Below, piece after piece: positions 9,046 to 20,508 of a stretch of DNA of 64,000 nucleotides. Position 1 is the first letter of the stretch, and the number at the start of each line of letters is the position of its first letter. Location: the NCBI RefSeq assembly GCF_014839805.1, contig NC_051132.1, forward strand, positions 1,426,001 through 1,490,000, written 5' to 3'. This DNA comes from Manduca sexta (taxonomy: Eukaryota; Arthropoda; Insecta; Lepidoptera; Sphingidae). The notes beneath the pieces were generated by a model that was not told where the DNA came from, searched no databases, and saw nothing but the letters and a program-made list of their open reading frames with translations. The position numbers and the translations under genes were made by a program.

Positions 9046-11085
9046 AAAGGACATTGTTCTGTGCCCATACATAATTCGCCCTGGAACCAACAGCAATGGA
9101 AAAATGTTTGTAATATTTAGAATCATTAATAAATTCTCATGACATATTATTTATAAAACGGACAAGCTGGGATATCGCATTAATCCAAAAAATAAGTAAA
9201 AGGTACCTAATTATGTAGTTATAGTATTTACATCCTCTAAAAGTACCCTTCAGATTTTATGTATTTTCTATATATACGTACGTCGTACGTATTACCCGAA
9301 GAGACAGACAGAGGCGCACTATTGAGCATTCACGCTTCCTCAGAAGCATGGCATATTTTACACACTTTTGGTAGACTCTTAGGGCATGTAGGATTAAATT
9401 AAACAAATAAAAAATATTTTTAGTTCATATTATTTATTTCCTCATCACCTACATTGTTTTATAAAATATTATCTGAGTATTGTGCAGGAGGGTTGTTGTT
9501 ATGGTATTATTTATCAATTCAGTTTTGCCAATCACAGTCACCGAGTCCGGAGTTGCAACATTCTATTACAGAGCACGCAGCTTCTACTAACATTGTTACA
9601 GCTGAAGTATGTATACTGTATAGGCTCTTGGGCCGTGGTCCAACATGCTGTACATATACGATCAAGGGCTACAACCTGAAATATATACAATCAAACACAT
9701 ATTAATATTGTGTCACACAGAAAGCAGATTTATGTATTCTAATCTGCCAGCTGAATTAAATGTAAGACAACTTCAAGCATATGACACACATTTTTTAATC
9801 AACAATATACTTGCTAGTTTGCTCTTAAGTTGCCACAGCCACATGCTAAAGTGTGTAGTAAGTAGTATACAGACTCTGTTCGCTGTCTCCACGCAGTTAC
9901 CAAGAACAGGAACTGAGGAGCGAACTAGAAGTTTGGCGGCAGTTAAACTTGTACGATTAAAGAAAAATGTGCTTGCCAAACGAGGCGCTGTCCATTGTTG
10001 TATACAATGGCGAATTTGCTCGTTCTCCAACACCATGGATCCGCCAGCAGAGCCACAATTAATGCAAAAAGCAATTTCCATTTCGTATCCGTTATCAATG
10101 CCAGGTAAATTGTTACATCAGTTCACAAAGTCCAGAAATCACAGCCAGTGTATGTCGATATCGTAATCAATTGCACAGAGTCTTTATAATAGCCGAATCG
10201 TCAATGATATAGTGAGAGTCAGAGAATTATTTAATAATATATTATATGGAAAATGAGAGTCTAGTTTATTTGTCTCTGATGAGTGAAGTGTGAGTGACAT
10301 TAAATTGAATTGAAAAATGAAGTAAGAATTAGGGATACTATTCGACTAGATTCTGGATCGATTATATCGATCATTTATACAAAAATCGATTTTATTCAAT
10401 ATAAGGTTATTTTTATTCGGAAAAATATTTAGCGGGACCCTTATCCCGGAAAATCTTTCACACGGGCGGATCCGATAGTAATTTAATATGGAGAGAGTTT
10501 GAGGCTCCCGGATGGAGGGAGAGAGAAGAACGCTACTTTTTATATGTATAATTCATAAATATTTTGTACGACAGAAAAATAAATGTTTGTATAATATATT
10601 ATGCTCTGCTATCTGTACGAAGCCAGGGCGGGTCGCTAATATAGAATCTAAATAAACAAAGTAAATCAATATGAATTAAAAACTAAAAAAAAACTTTTTT
10701 AATAGACGACTTGATCTATAATCAATTCAGTCCTAAAACTAACTACTTATTTATTTGAGACGCATCCACTGCTCGTTAAATATTATTATAATAATTAAAG
10801 AACATATCGCCTCACAAATCGAATATATTAAAATGTTTCAATAATCAATTATCGGTAATTAGATTTATCGTTTTGTCAAACCGGTACATCTCTATACACA
10901 ATTAGTTGTAAACATGTCGGCGACTTTGACTTTAAGTCATTACAATACTTTTATATATTCATTTTGGATGTAGCAGCTTGTCCGTTTTATACACATATTT
11001 GCAAATAATATAAAAATATACATAAATAATTATAGTGCTAGTCAAACCTTTGTTGGTTCTGGGGCCGTTTTCGACAATGTCCTTT
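9046..11085 (-). mobile_element. T1 transposon, copy 2 (2,040 bp, reverse)
   Basis: Starts AAAGGACATTGTTCTGTGCC and ends GCCGTTTTCGACAATGTCCT plus TT, the reverse of copy 1 from end to end. The two copies differ by scattered substitutions (a cluster lies at about 10538-10556, and another in the intron-like stretch near 9681) and by the 221-bp block absent here. The close match implies recent spread. The flanks of the two copies do not match each other. Confidence 0.8.
9538..10081 (-). pseudogene. Cys-rich protein fragment in T1 copy 2
   Basis: Reverse counterpart of 5612-6155. The 102-codon first ORF (ATG at 10081) gives a protein identical to copy 1, including CINC near the start and WTAPR at residues 30-34. 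The second part with DRICTACW and CVLCNR ends at the TGA at 9538-9540. In place of the poly-T tract this copy has TATATATTTCAG before the second part, so the acceptor-like CAG is kept although the tract before it changed. Confidence 0.4.
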
Positions 11086-12599
11086 ATATATTAGTACAGC
11101 GGCAAAAATAATAATAATAAGTTATCCCACGCAATCCTTAAAACAGTCCCAAATCACACAGAATTTTTAATCACAAAGAATTATAGTCTGATAACGTACC
11201 GATCTCGGGTTACTGAATAAAAAAATACAATTAATTTTTTTAATAGAATGAAAAAACCTCATTTAAAATCATTAAAAATGTATTCATTTCTATTTCAATA
11301 TTGTATTTGATTATAATTATTCGTTTTAACAAAATTAATATTCTAAATAATTTATACTTGGTATACATTTTTGCAAAAGTGAACTTTATTCAATTATTTT
11401 TTCTTTGCACAGCCCTCTGAAACACCTGAACCTCAGTCTATACAAATAAAGCCTATGATGAAGGCATTGTGAAAATGATTAATTAATTTCACCTAAAATA
11501 ATAAGAAATTATTACTTTGAGGACCGAGCACAGGACTGCATTTAGAAGACTTAAATGGAGATCAATATTACCCCCTTTAAACTATAAAGTTAGTTGGAAT
11601 ACAGATTTTTTTACATCATCATTGTACAGTACCTATCACCGGGCGCAGTGGTGTGATTATGGTGTATTAAAATAAGAAAAAAACTCATAAATTATATACA
11701 TATCAATGTAATTGTTTTAACAAAAAAAATAGAGCATCTTTGTTGTCACCAAAAATATTTTTGTATACCTGATATCACAATATAGTAAACTTATCTAGAA
11801 AAAATCTCAAATTTCCAGCCACCCTCGTCACATAGAACAATTGCCTTCCCTCTCCAAATCCCCCACCCCCAAAAGCCTGAATCCGTTCCCGGCTAAGCCT
11901 TTCATATTTTATAGCATAGTGTTAATTAAGAACAAATAATTGTTTCTTCAGCCAAATTCCATTTTGCAGTGGATGAAGGTGATAAAATTTAACTGAAATG
12001 CTTTATTTAGGCTATAATGGGGTGTTTGGGAAGTATCCAGAATGTAAAGATTTAAGGGATTTAGGACGTGTTTCACTTGGCAGGGGAATGATTGCCTCGT
12101 AGGTTTGGCCCATTTGAGTCATGGTTCGTAAGGTTGTGGATTTATTTCTCGGGTAGGAAAATGAAAAAAAAAAAATTGTGGGTTTGAAAAATAATGTAAA
12201 TTGGCATTAGGACCTGTGGCTGATATTATGGCAATAGCATCACCCATTGTTATATCTCGGGACAGAACATCACTGCAAACTGTGGAAAAACTATTGGTTG
12301 TGTTGCGTAAATGGCGTATGGATAAATGTTGATTAGCATTAATGGCACATATATTTAGAATGCTTTAGAGTTGATTTTCACTTGACCAGTCAACCGTTTT
12401 ATCTGAATCCTCCACCTTACATCCACAGTTATTGTACAGTGCTGCAAATTCACAAATCGCCGGTCAAATTAGAGATGTTAATTTTGCCTGTACTGTGGTG
12501 CCATGCAAATGTGATCGCGGGTGCGTGATGTGGGATAGTACCATCGGTTGAAGCCTGTGGACTGTGCTGCAATGTTTTATGATATCCTGGTAGATTTTT
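11086..12599. other. Low-copy AT-rich DNA
   Basis: No ORF and no repeat family recognised. A pyrimidine- and C-rich patch (AATCCCCCACCCCCAAAAG) lies near 11856-11875. Confidence 0.35.
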
Positions 12600-12815
12600 A
12601 TATCGAAACGAAAAATTGACCTCACTGCACCTGATCATAAAAGGTCTAGATAGAGTTATTGATTGGCGAATGACGATTACCCTTCCCCACTCGACAAATT
12701 TATGTCGGCCAGAATTTGTCAGTTAATTCCGGAACGCAACACTTACGTTGGCCACTATGGCGTATTATACACCTTATGTAGGGTCCTCGCTATTCCGTTA
12801 AATATTACCAGTCAA
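12600..12815 (+). repeat. Family A repeat, diverged
   Basis: TTGACCTCACTGCACCTGAT, AATGACGATTACCC, TTATGTCGGCCAG and AACACTTACGTTGGCCACTA keep family A order, but with many changes (for example TCATAAAAGG for TGGTAAGTGG). It is an older copy than those at 54.7 or 58.9 kb. Confidence 0.6.
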
Positions 12816-13252
12816 GTCCAATTAGCATCACGCAGTTTCCTCATTCTGGGATAGGCAAAGACGTAACAAGATCTAACAGCTACGTCAGGTCCCTCCTAAC
12901 AAGGGGCGAATATTCCAAATCCTAAACCAAACTGCCAAAAACCAAAGCGTTTCCCATTAACCAACCACACATTTTGATGTGCCTCGCGTGGCTACGTAGC
13001 AAAATTAATGGTCCGCCAGGAACGATGGTCGGATTGACAGTTTAATTAACTCAATGCATTGTCACAACAGGAGCCGTCGGCTTGCATTAAAATAATGGGA
13101 AAGATAACCTATTTACAACATTAATGGATTAAACGAGCTTCGGACTTGTGGCAGATTTATATGATGTCGTGTCAGGTTACTTCGCTGTCAATACGGAAGC
13201 GTTTCGCCCTACAATTGTATTGAAAGATAGTAAAATTAATTTAATTCTACTG

Positions 13253-13445
13253 CAAGTACCCAGCCATTATAGCCAGTGTAACTACTGAACAGAAAACTTA
13301 ACATCTCATGTCTAAAGATGGCAAGTACAGTGGAATACCAAACAATACTTTGTAATTCAAGGTGTTGGATTGTATTTCAACTGTTTATGGGCGGTCCTAT
13401 CGGTTACCATCAGGCGAAAGCCATGCTTGTCTCATCATCCAAAGT
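13253..13445 (+). repeat. Family B tail, 5'-truncated
   Basis: Begins at CCAGCCATTATAGCCAGTGT and runs through AACATCTCATGTCTAAAGAT, GGAATACCAAACAATAC, GGTTACCATCAGGCGAAAG and TCATCATCCAAAG. The GGTACCACCGC block is lost. Confidence 0.6.
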
Positions 13446-13529
13446 AGTAAGTAGTAAAATAAAGTAGTATGAGGACAGGAAAATGATAATTATGTTAACC
13501 GAGAGAATGAAATTTCGTATTATAATAAT

Positions 13530-13625
13530 ATAATACCAGACGTATATTATATTGTTCCACTGCTGGACAGGGGCTCCTAATACTGAGAGGGTTTACGTCT
13601 TAATCCATAATGCTGATCTAGCACT
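13530..13625 (-). repeat. Family C SINE fragment, reverse
   Basis: ATTGTTCCACTGCTGGACAG, GGGGCTCCTAATACTGAGAG and ATAATGCTGATCTAGCAC match the reverse 3' domain of family C, as at 7190. Confidence 0.5.
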
Positions 13626-14840
13626 ATCTTGTTAAACTTCGAACAACATTTTTTGTGCGCTGCCTTTGACTAGTTCACGTTACACTAGCCAAAAATGGAC
13701 CCACTTCTCATGATGGTTTGAAATTTAATTTATCTGGTTGGTAGTTGCGATGTTGAGCATTAAGATTCACCTGTTGCAGATGAAGTTTAGGTCCTAAAAC
13801 CTGGTTAATTTATAAAACATCCTACCTAGTGTCTACGCAGAGGTTTGGAACTTTGGTACACAAAATATAGTCACAGCCAAATTATATACAAAACAAAATA
13901 CTATTAGTAAAATTGAATATTAAATTATATGAATAAAATGATTGTGATGATAATATTAATGTAGGCGTAAGTGACAGCGCCTGTCATACAGCTGTCAGCC
14001 AAGTGTTTATGTAGGCAAGGCTCAATCCATTTAGATTATTAGATATTCAATTAAATACCACTTTTAATATACAAAATGTACGCTAGAATTTTTTTATATC
14101 GGATAGCCTTAGCGACAAGATATACTTATTTTTAAAATTGTTTATATAATTTTTTTATTAAATACATGTTTTATAATTGTATTTTTGTTTGTCTAACAAA
14201 TATTACTTGATCAAATTAAAAGCCACATGGTAATTGACGTTTATTGTAAATAAGTATTTTGTGCAAGCTATTTAATTTAGGCATTTTTGAAACAGCCCCT
14301 TCAACGTCACGCAACAGATCCTTTAAAGTGGTTTTATCAGTCACCTGTCTCGTTACTTAGTCGCATAAAACTCACATCTTACACACAAAACCCCAAAACA
14401 AATAGTAGGGGTCACTAGAAACGTCACAGCATTTGGCATAACCACTGTTATGATAGTGGCCGTCAGACGGTCCAATTCTGCAAGTCAGATAAATAAGAGA
14501 GATCTTACGCTAATGGCCGATCGTTTTGCCTCCGCAAATCCGACCGAATCCCGTTGATTTCGAACGGCTTGAGCGAAAACATCGTAAGGGATTCCGGCAG
14601 AAATCAATCTAGTTGTTTGTTAGTGTGATACCGGGGAATGTTAGGTAAGAATTTGTCTAGAGGAAAAAATCGCGTTTAGTCGCGAAATGAAGACGGCGCG
14701 TTGATGATCTTTATAGAATTGCGGATGGGAAGATTTCTAGGGGTTCCGCCGGACTTTAACTTCGCCAGGACAAAAAATCCATTTCAGATGCATGTTAAGG
14801 TCGATATAAATAATATAGAAATTTGAACTTACGTAAATAC
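13626..14840. other. Low-copy DNA
   Basis: No gene or named repeat. The stretch 14455-14640 is richer in G and C than its surroundings and has no copy elsewhere in the window. I see no coding evidence in it. Confidence 0.3.
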
Positions 14841-15104
14841 TAACCCTCTTATTCATAAACGTTTTTTTATCTAAGGACGAAGTAAAGCTGTGATAACAAG
14901 CCTGTTTCTCAGTGCCCAACACTGAGAAATAGACATAGGGCCGTTGTGATTGGTTATTATTGTTGTATTTCAAGATTAGCCAATCACAACGGCCCTACGT
15001 CTACGCACTGCGAAGACTGCCATGCCGTCAGCACTGAGAAACAGACTTGTTATCACAGCCTTACTCGGTCGTTAGATAAAAAACGTCTATGAATAAGGGG
15101 GTTA
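14841..15104. mobile_element. Fold-back MITE, 264 bp
   Basis: Outer ends TAACCCTCTTATTCATAAAC and the reverse of TCTATGAATAAGGGGGTTA pair with few mismatches. Pairing continues inward through AGCTGTGATAACAAGCCTGT / ACAGACTTGTTATCACAGCC and GGGCCGTTGTGATTGG / CCAATCACAACGGCCC, so almost the whole element is one long hairpin with a small loop near 14960-14976 and an unpaired bulge on the right arm near 15001-15030. No coding capacity. Flanking TAA/TTA could be a 3-bp target duplication or part of the repeat. Confidence 0.8.
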
Positions 15105-15239
15105 TTTTTCAAAAACTATATTCTAATTAGTCGACTCGACAGACGATGTCCTGTCAACTATGAATTTTCAGCGCGCATTCTGTCAATCGCTGAAATTAAC
15201 TTTTCTTAAATTTTCTAACGTTCCGCTCAACTTCTTTAA

Positions 15240-15368
15240 TTTTTTCTTTCATAAGATCCTTATCCTGACAATAACAAACACAACAAAAAAAAATGTAAAA
15301 TCGGTTCAGCCGTTCACGCGTGATGGCGTGACCAAGGGAAATAGGGATTCATTTTTATATATATAGAT
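15240..15368. repeat. Retroposon or family I-like fragment
   Basis: AAATCGGTTCAGCCGTTCAC, GCGTGATGGCGTGACCAAGG and AATAGGGATTCATTTTTATA plus TATATAGAT. This arrangement is common at the ends of lepidopteran dispersed repeats. Only this copy is clear in the window. Confidence 0.35.
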
Positions 15369-15837
15369 AGCGACTCCGGCTTTTCCCAGGATTAAAATTA
15401 GTCTCCAGCATTCAAAGATAACATACCCGTCTATGAACAAAACAATTTTCAGAATAAGAGCAGTACTTTTAAAGATTACCTCATTCCAACATAAAAACCT
15501 TAAGCTTTAGTGAGTGTAAAGAGACAATTTTATCATTCTGAATTTGAGCCCAAGCTGTCGTCCGAATTATGTTCTGTATCACCATTATTATATTGTAATA
15601 AATAACTTCAAGACCATCATTACGTTCGTTATAGTTACTGTCTGACTTAATGGACTGCAGAACTCAACCACAGTGCTTGGAGCAAATATTTGTCGTTAAA
15701 CAATTGTTGGCCGTTGATCGGAACTCGCTTGTTGCCGCAGTTAATGACCATTGCCAGTAAGGCATCTAAATTCTATTTATACTTACTGGATTATAGATTC
15801 AGTGGACCTTGAAGATTACATCTAATACTACTTTTAA

Positions 15838-15975
15838 TTTTACTTATATTATAAATGTGGAAATGTTTGTATGGTTGAATTTTGTTAGAAGTTAACGCAG
15901 TTACCGCTGAACTGATTTTGATGAAATTTGACACATGTGTATGAGCTACTCTATCTCGATTATTTATATTAATCC
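15838..15975 (+). repeat. Family I-like fragment
   Basis: TTACTTATATTATAAATGTG, AGTTACCGCTGAACTGATTT, TGATGAAATTTGACACATGT and GAGCTACTCTATCTCG follow the order of family I members (compare 47945-48105 and 50870-51075). The diagnostic CCCGCGG end is absent. Confidence 0.4.
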
Positions 15976-16029
15976 ATTACTTAACTGTGAACTTTTAAAC
16001 GGCTGCCGGCAGCCCTTCGGCAGCGACTT

Positions 16030-17500
16030 TAATTAACACGCAATAAGTATATTTTTGTTAAACAATTTTTGTCACAAGGTGACAAGCGTACTCCTGTGCT
16101 AACCAGATAACCTAAATGACAAGAAATAATATACAGAAATGTATTCTAAGACAATCCAACAGGTACTAAATCACCAATCCTCATCAATGATCTGATGGGC
16201 CTCCATCGTTGAAACAAAATTATTCACTTAAACAGTTTTTATACGAAATGAACGAGTTTAGTTTAAACACCGGCAGCTTCCGCAATCCTGAAAGCTTAGA
16301 CATCCGATTAAATTGGATTTTATAAAGTTTTTTCAAAGATTTGCAAAATAAAATTTTATTGGATTTCCTTCGGATGGCTTTCGTTCACTGTTATCGAGGA
16401 TTCATTTGTTATTTTCTATTGTTATTTGAGTATTTCCTCATTGATCTGTTCTAAATGTCCTCAGTTGGGGACCGTGATATTCAAGATTCAATGCTCAAGG
16501 TCAACTAAATTTGGTTTAGTGTCTTGATTTAAAACCAACCACAACAATTGTGTAGCCATGTCTTGTATCTATTTTCTCTTATGTTTTTTGTATGCTTTAT
16601 TGCTTGTGGAATAATAATTCTATTATAATTATTATTGAATTCGTTAGTTTGGATTGAGTGCTTAATTTAGCGACTGGCTCGCCTCTTGTCACAACACGTG
16701 ACTTATGTATAAGGACAGAGTCTTAGTTGTGGCTGTAAAAAGCGATATGAACAAAAGAGATTAATCATAAGTTAATAATGTTGAAACAATGATTCAATAT
16801 AATATTTGATGGTATAACGAATTCACTCGTAGAATTTTACAATCGATAATTCGTAAAGGCTTTATAATTCATGAGGCACTTATCATTGAGAGGTTTGCTC
16901 GTATGAGGAGGCACACTCAGATAGATCACGCCAGGACCTTGTCGAGTTTTGCTCTCCGAAGTGGAGAAAAATGCACCGATGGAAAATTATAATTATTTAT
17001 TTATTATATATAATTACTAAAAAAATATTGGAGCAAGAACAGATTAAAGTCACCCATAAAAAAAATGGCTGTAGTAATGTCAAACGTTTGACCTATTTTA
17101 TACACATCTATAATTTCATATTTATGTTAATTTATCCCATAAATGATTTAATTATTGAAAAATCAACCCTAAGTCTTTGATAATAAATATTATCATTCAC
17201 GAACAGAGTAACTTCTTAAACAGAAACCATACAACTTTAATTATAATAATGAATGTTGAACCAATAACAAACATTATTCATGAAAATATAGTATTAAATA
17301 TTTAAAGTGTTAGCTTTAATGATCTTATACATGAGTTATATTTACCAAATATTAAGAGGATTCTTGGAAATCTTTGTAACAACGGGAATATAGCGAAGGA
17401 TTTATGAAGACATTTGATGTGTTTATTGAGGAAGAGTATTGTCGTTTGCGGAAAATGGTCACACCGGGAGATTATTGGAGATATAGATATTTCACGAAAT
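16030..17500. other. Low-copy AT-rich DNA
   Basis: No named repeat. The ORF-like stretch at 16971-17180 is Lys/Ile/Asn-rich and looks like chance opening in AT-rich DNA. Confidence 0.35.
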
Positions 17501-17509
17501 AATGAGCAG

Positions 17510-17652
17510 TGTCTCGGTGACGTAGTTGTTTCTATATACGGCTGCCGTGATGTCGCGGGTTCGATCACCGGATTGGGAAGTGATATTCGGTCTTTTAATT
17601 TAGTGTTAGCCCGGAGTCTGGAATTTGTGCGCGATACGGTTGGTAGAGCGAT
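17510..17652 (+). repeat. Family D tRNA-derived SINE, 5' part
   Basis: CTCGGTGACGTAGTTG resembles a pol III A box region and CGGGTTCGATCACCGG a B box. Downstream is TAGCCCGGAGTCTGGAATTT with GTGCGCGATACGG, as in family D copies at 40.86, 49.2 and 55.1 kb. The 3' end is missing. Confidence 0.65.
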
Positions 17653-17861
17653 TTTTACAACTTGTGTACGATGGTTGTTATTCGAATGGATAGAAATTTA
17701 TGGAGTATGTTTATAAAGAACATTGTAAGCGACTTTTTACTTTTTAGAGCGGCTTTTTATACTAATCCATATTTACAATCTGGAGTTAAAAAAATTATTA
17801 TATTTTTAATATACTACAAATATAACAAATGTTAAAGATAAGTTACATATTATAAACCATA

Positions 17862-17975
17862 GTCCTCCGCCGCGTCTGTCTCTGTGTCTCAAGGAGATAA
17901 ACTTCAAAAATGAATGGATTTTAATGAAATTTGGTATAGTTTAACGCGCTAGGAAGGATATGACTATATCTTAAA
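17862..17975 (+). repeat. Family I-like fragment
   Basis: CCGCGTCTGTCTCTGTGTCT, AATGGATTTTAATGAAATTT and GGTATAGTTTAACGCGCTAG match the part of family I around the ATGAAATTTGGTAT block. Confidence 0.4.
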
Positions 17976-18420
17976 AAAACTTTTTTCTTGCTGAAAACCT
18001 CGAAATTTTTTATGGAGATACTTTGAGGCCCTGATGTTCTGGTACCGAGGCGAAGAAGGGTCAGATCGCTAGCTATAAATAAGGAAAAAGCTGTTATAAA
18101 AAACTCCATAAGTCGTTTACGATGTTTTTCTGGTAAAGCTCAATATACCCTACCAACAATATTTTCTGTGTACCGCAATAATTAGATCATTCAGCGAGCG
18201 GGAGATAACAATGATCCGTGATATCGACTGGGATGATTCATTAGCGTTCGAAACGCGGAAGTGCGCCCAAATTACACGGCTTTGTTCAAATGCATTGTAC
18301 ATTTCACTTGGACTGAAATTCTGATAACAACTTGGTATGGTTCGAAATTGCACAGTATTTGATAATAATTGCGTACTTACTACACGATCCGGGTTCAAAA
18401 GTTCAAAAGGCCTGGTCAAA

Positions 18421-18556
18421 AGTGCCCTGAACCGACGGGAAAGCATGAAAAGATTTATAAAGGTGAAAGAAGCATGCCAGAATTGTGCAAAGTGGCAATT
18501 CTTAGTCTCTGCTGACTCCTATGCGACAGAGGCGTGATACTATGTATGTATGTACG
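18421..18556 (+). pseudogene. 3' end of a LINE ORF with (TATG)n tail
   Basis: An open frame ends ...RRESMKRFIKVKEACQNC, AKWQFLVSADSYATEA and TGA at 18535-18537. From memory, the pattern KRxxxVxxxCQxRxKWxxxVSAYPxGxxA is the C-terminal end of a widespread lepidopteran non-LTR element whose transcript ends in ATGTATGTATG repeats. The tail ATACTATGTATGTATGTA follows the stop here exactly as expected. The frame is open upstream to 18337 but the resemblance fades before about 18421. A family C SINE begins right after the tail. Confidence 0.5.
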
Positions 18557-18850
18557 AGCCTAGTTGGAAATAGAACGGTCTGTTGAGATGGATGAAAATA
18601 GGCACAAAACCATAGACTCGCGTCTGAAATTTCGAATTTATGTTTGTATTTTATCAATTGTCCATCGCTTAAACGATGAAAGAAACCGTGATGCAACGTT
18701 CATACTTCATACCTTACATTACTCCATTAGAGTTTTGAGGGTATGTGAAGTCTGCCAATAAGCACTAGGACAGCGTGGTGGACTAAGGCCTAAACCTTTT
18801 CAGTAGTTGAGAAAGCCTGTGATGAACAGTTGTCAATATTTAACTAGGAC
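18557..18850 (+). repeat. Family C (Bm1-like) SINE, diverged but long
   Basis: Head GAGCCTAGTTGGAAATAGAA resembles a tRNA A box. A body with GCTTAAACGATGAAAGAAAC and TTTTGAGGGTATGTGAAGTC, then the 3' domain CACTAGGACAGCGTGGTGGA, CTAAGGCCTAAACC. The B box is degenerate. It abuts the LINE microsatellite tail. Confidence 0.65.
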
Positions 18851-18877
18851 TTATATTAAAACGAACGAAAGAACAGA

Positions 18878-18968
18878 AACGAATTGTCCTTAAACACGCC
18901 ACTGCAACTCCTAAGGATAGCAGGAGTTTTTACACACCGAGCAGTGAAACTTGGCATTTGTGAAAATC
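18878..18968 (+). repeat. Family H fragment
   Basis: CACGCCACTGCAACTCCTAA and ACACCGAGCAGTGAAACTTG align with family H (4118). The central CAGCAGTGGCACGC block is lost. Confidence 0.45.
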
Positions 18969-19137
18969 TGCATTGATAAAGAAAAATTATTTATTTATAA
19001 CAGACATCCATAAGCACCAGCAACAACAATATTGTCTAGTTGTATCACCAATTAACAGCTAAAAAGTCCTGTTTAGTTACAGTTGAAAGGCTAACGTCGT
19101 CCGACATTACTATATCAAGTTAATTACTGTCTTAAGT

Positions 19138-19335
19138 ACTTTTCGGATGACCAACAATTCAGTCCCCCAGTGACCATGAACACTGCAAAGACTTCGCGAC
19201 GTCGGGAGAAAAGAGAGAGATATAGGAGAATAATATCAAAAAATAGTATAAAATGATAATATAAATAATATAATATGAATAATGATAAAATAGTTTTATT
19301 TCAATGCCAAACATTCGCGTAACATAGAAATCATA
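19138..19335 (+). repeat. Family E repeat
   Basis: CTTTTCGGATGACCAACAAT, GTGACCATGAACACTGCAAA, GACTTCGCGACGTCGGGAGA and TTTATTTCAATGCCAAACAT, CGCGTAACATAG. Matching copies are at 26.57, 33.6, 35.2 and 56.5 kb. No coding capacity; class unknown. Confidence 0.6.
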
Positions 19336-19699
19336 ATTACTAAGTATTATGCATTAATAAAACCTCCGTATGTTCGGGTATACATACTTGAGCATATTAT
19401 GTTATTTATATATGTAATTATGTTATCATGCAAGATAAAATAAAGCTTTAATAACTAAAATATAAATCATATCTTACAAAAATTTTATAATTTAATGTAT
19501 ATGCGCATAACAAATTACATATTAATAAAAAATCTCTTTTGAATGTCTGCGTCACCAGGGAACGGCTCCGTTGTTATTTATGTATTACCGTCATGTGCGC
19601 CATCCGACATTTTGTAGAGAGTCTAGTCATCGAATTAAAATCAGTTTTCGGATTTTAACATTCTCGAAAACATAAGAAATCATTATGAGTGTTAGAAGT

Positions 19700-19885
19700 T
19701 TGGCAGACACGGCCACTGTACCTGATGGTAAGTGAAAAGGGTTATAGATTATCGGGTAACGGTAGATGGTTATTCGTCGCCACAATTATGCCGGCCAGTT
19801 TGAAACAGGATATACATATACTGATCCCGGAACGCTCAACACTTACGTGGGCCACTATGGCGGGTTTTACACCTTGTAATTGCAA
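19700..19885 (+). repeat. Family A repeat
   Basis: GGCCACTGTACCTGATGGTA, CACAATTATGCCGGCCAGTT and ACTTACGTGGGCCACTATGG, CGGGTTTTACACCTTGTA. Truncated after CTTGTAAT, so the GCGGATATA end is missing. Confidence 0.65.
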
Positions 19886-20311
19886 CAAATAGCAAGTTAT
19901 TGCTCGTAAGATTCACTTGCCATAAAACCTAGCACTAACAAGAGTTTAAATTACTCCTGGGTGGCTTAAGCTGGTCACTGTTGGTATTTTCTCTCATAAC
20001 ACTCAACAATTACAGAGATAAAGCAAATTTTAGGACTGTTATATGTTTATCATGTAATGGTCCTTAAACGACGTAAGCATTTAATGAGAGGATCCTTTTG
20101 GTAATAATTTGGCAGAGCCAGAAGAGCCCAATGTAGGCGGGCCATTGTCTGATACTTGGTAGATTCCCCGAGGTTTTGTAACAAGGGTTTGTTTAAGTTG
20201 ATGACGATAACATTATGAACTCTACTTCATGATCATTGACTATGTATAAATTTGCTATATTTGATTATTATCAAATATACATTTATAAAACTTTAAAATA
20301 TATTGTAAAAT

Positions 20312-20508
20312 AAAGTTACCGCCGCAACTGTCTGCCTGTCTGAACACGATAAACTTGGAAACCATCTAATGGATTTCGATTTGATTTGCTATGGATATCT
20401 CCATACCCTTTGAGACCCAGGGAAGTACAAAGGCTACTCTCTATCTCGGAATAATATACCCTGGAAAAACTTTCACACGCGGGCGGAGCCGCGAGCAAAT
20501 GCTAGCAT
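20312..20508 (+). repeat. Family I repeat, forward
   Basis: GTTACCGCCGCAACTGTCTG, CATCTAATGGATTTCG, CCTTTGAGACCCAGGGAAGT, AATAATATACCCTGG and TTCACACGCGGGCGGAGCCG, CGAGCAAATGCTAG. Same order as 7605-7828. Confidence 0.6.

Noticed and set aside
4118..11085. One large inverted duplication covering families H, G and T1
   Set aside because: Order does not fit: in the right half the reverse H and G copies lie before T1 and not after it, so these are independent insertions apart from the T1 pair.
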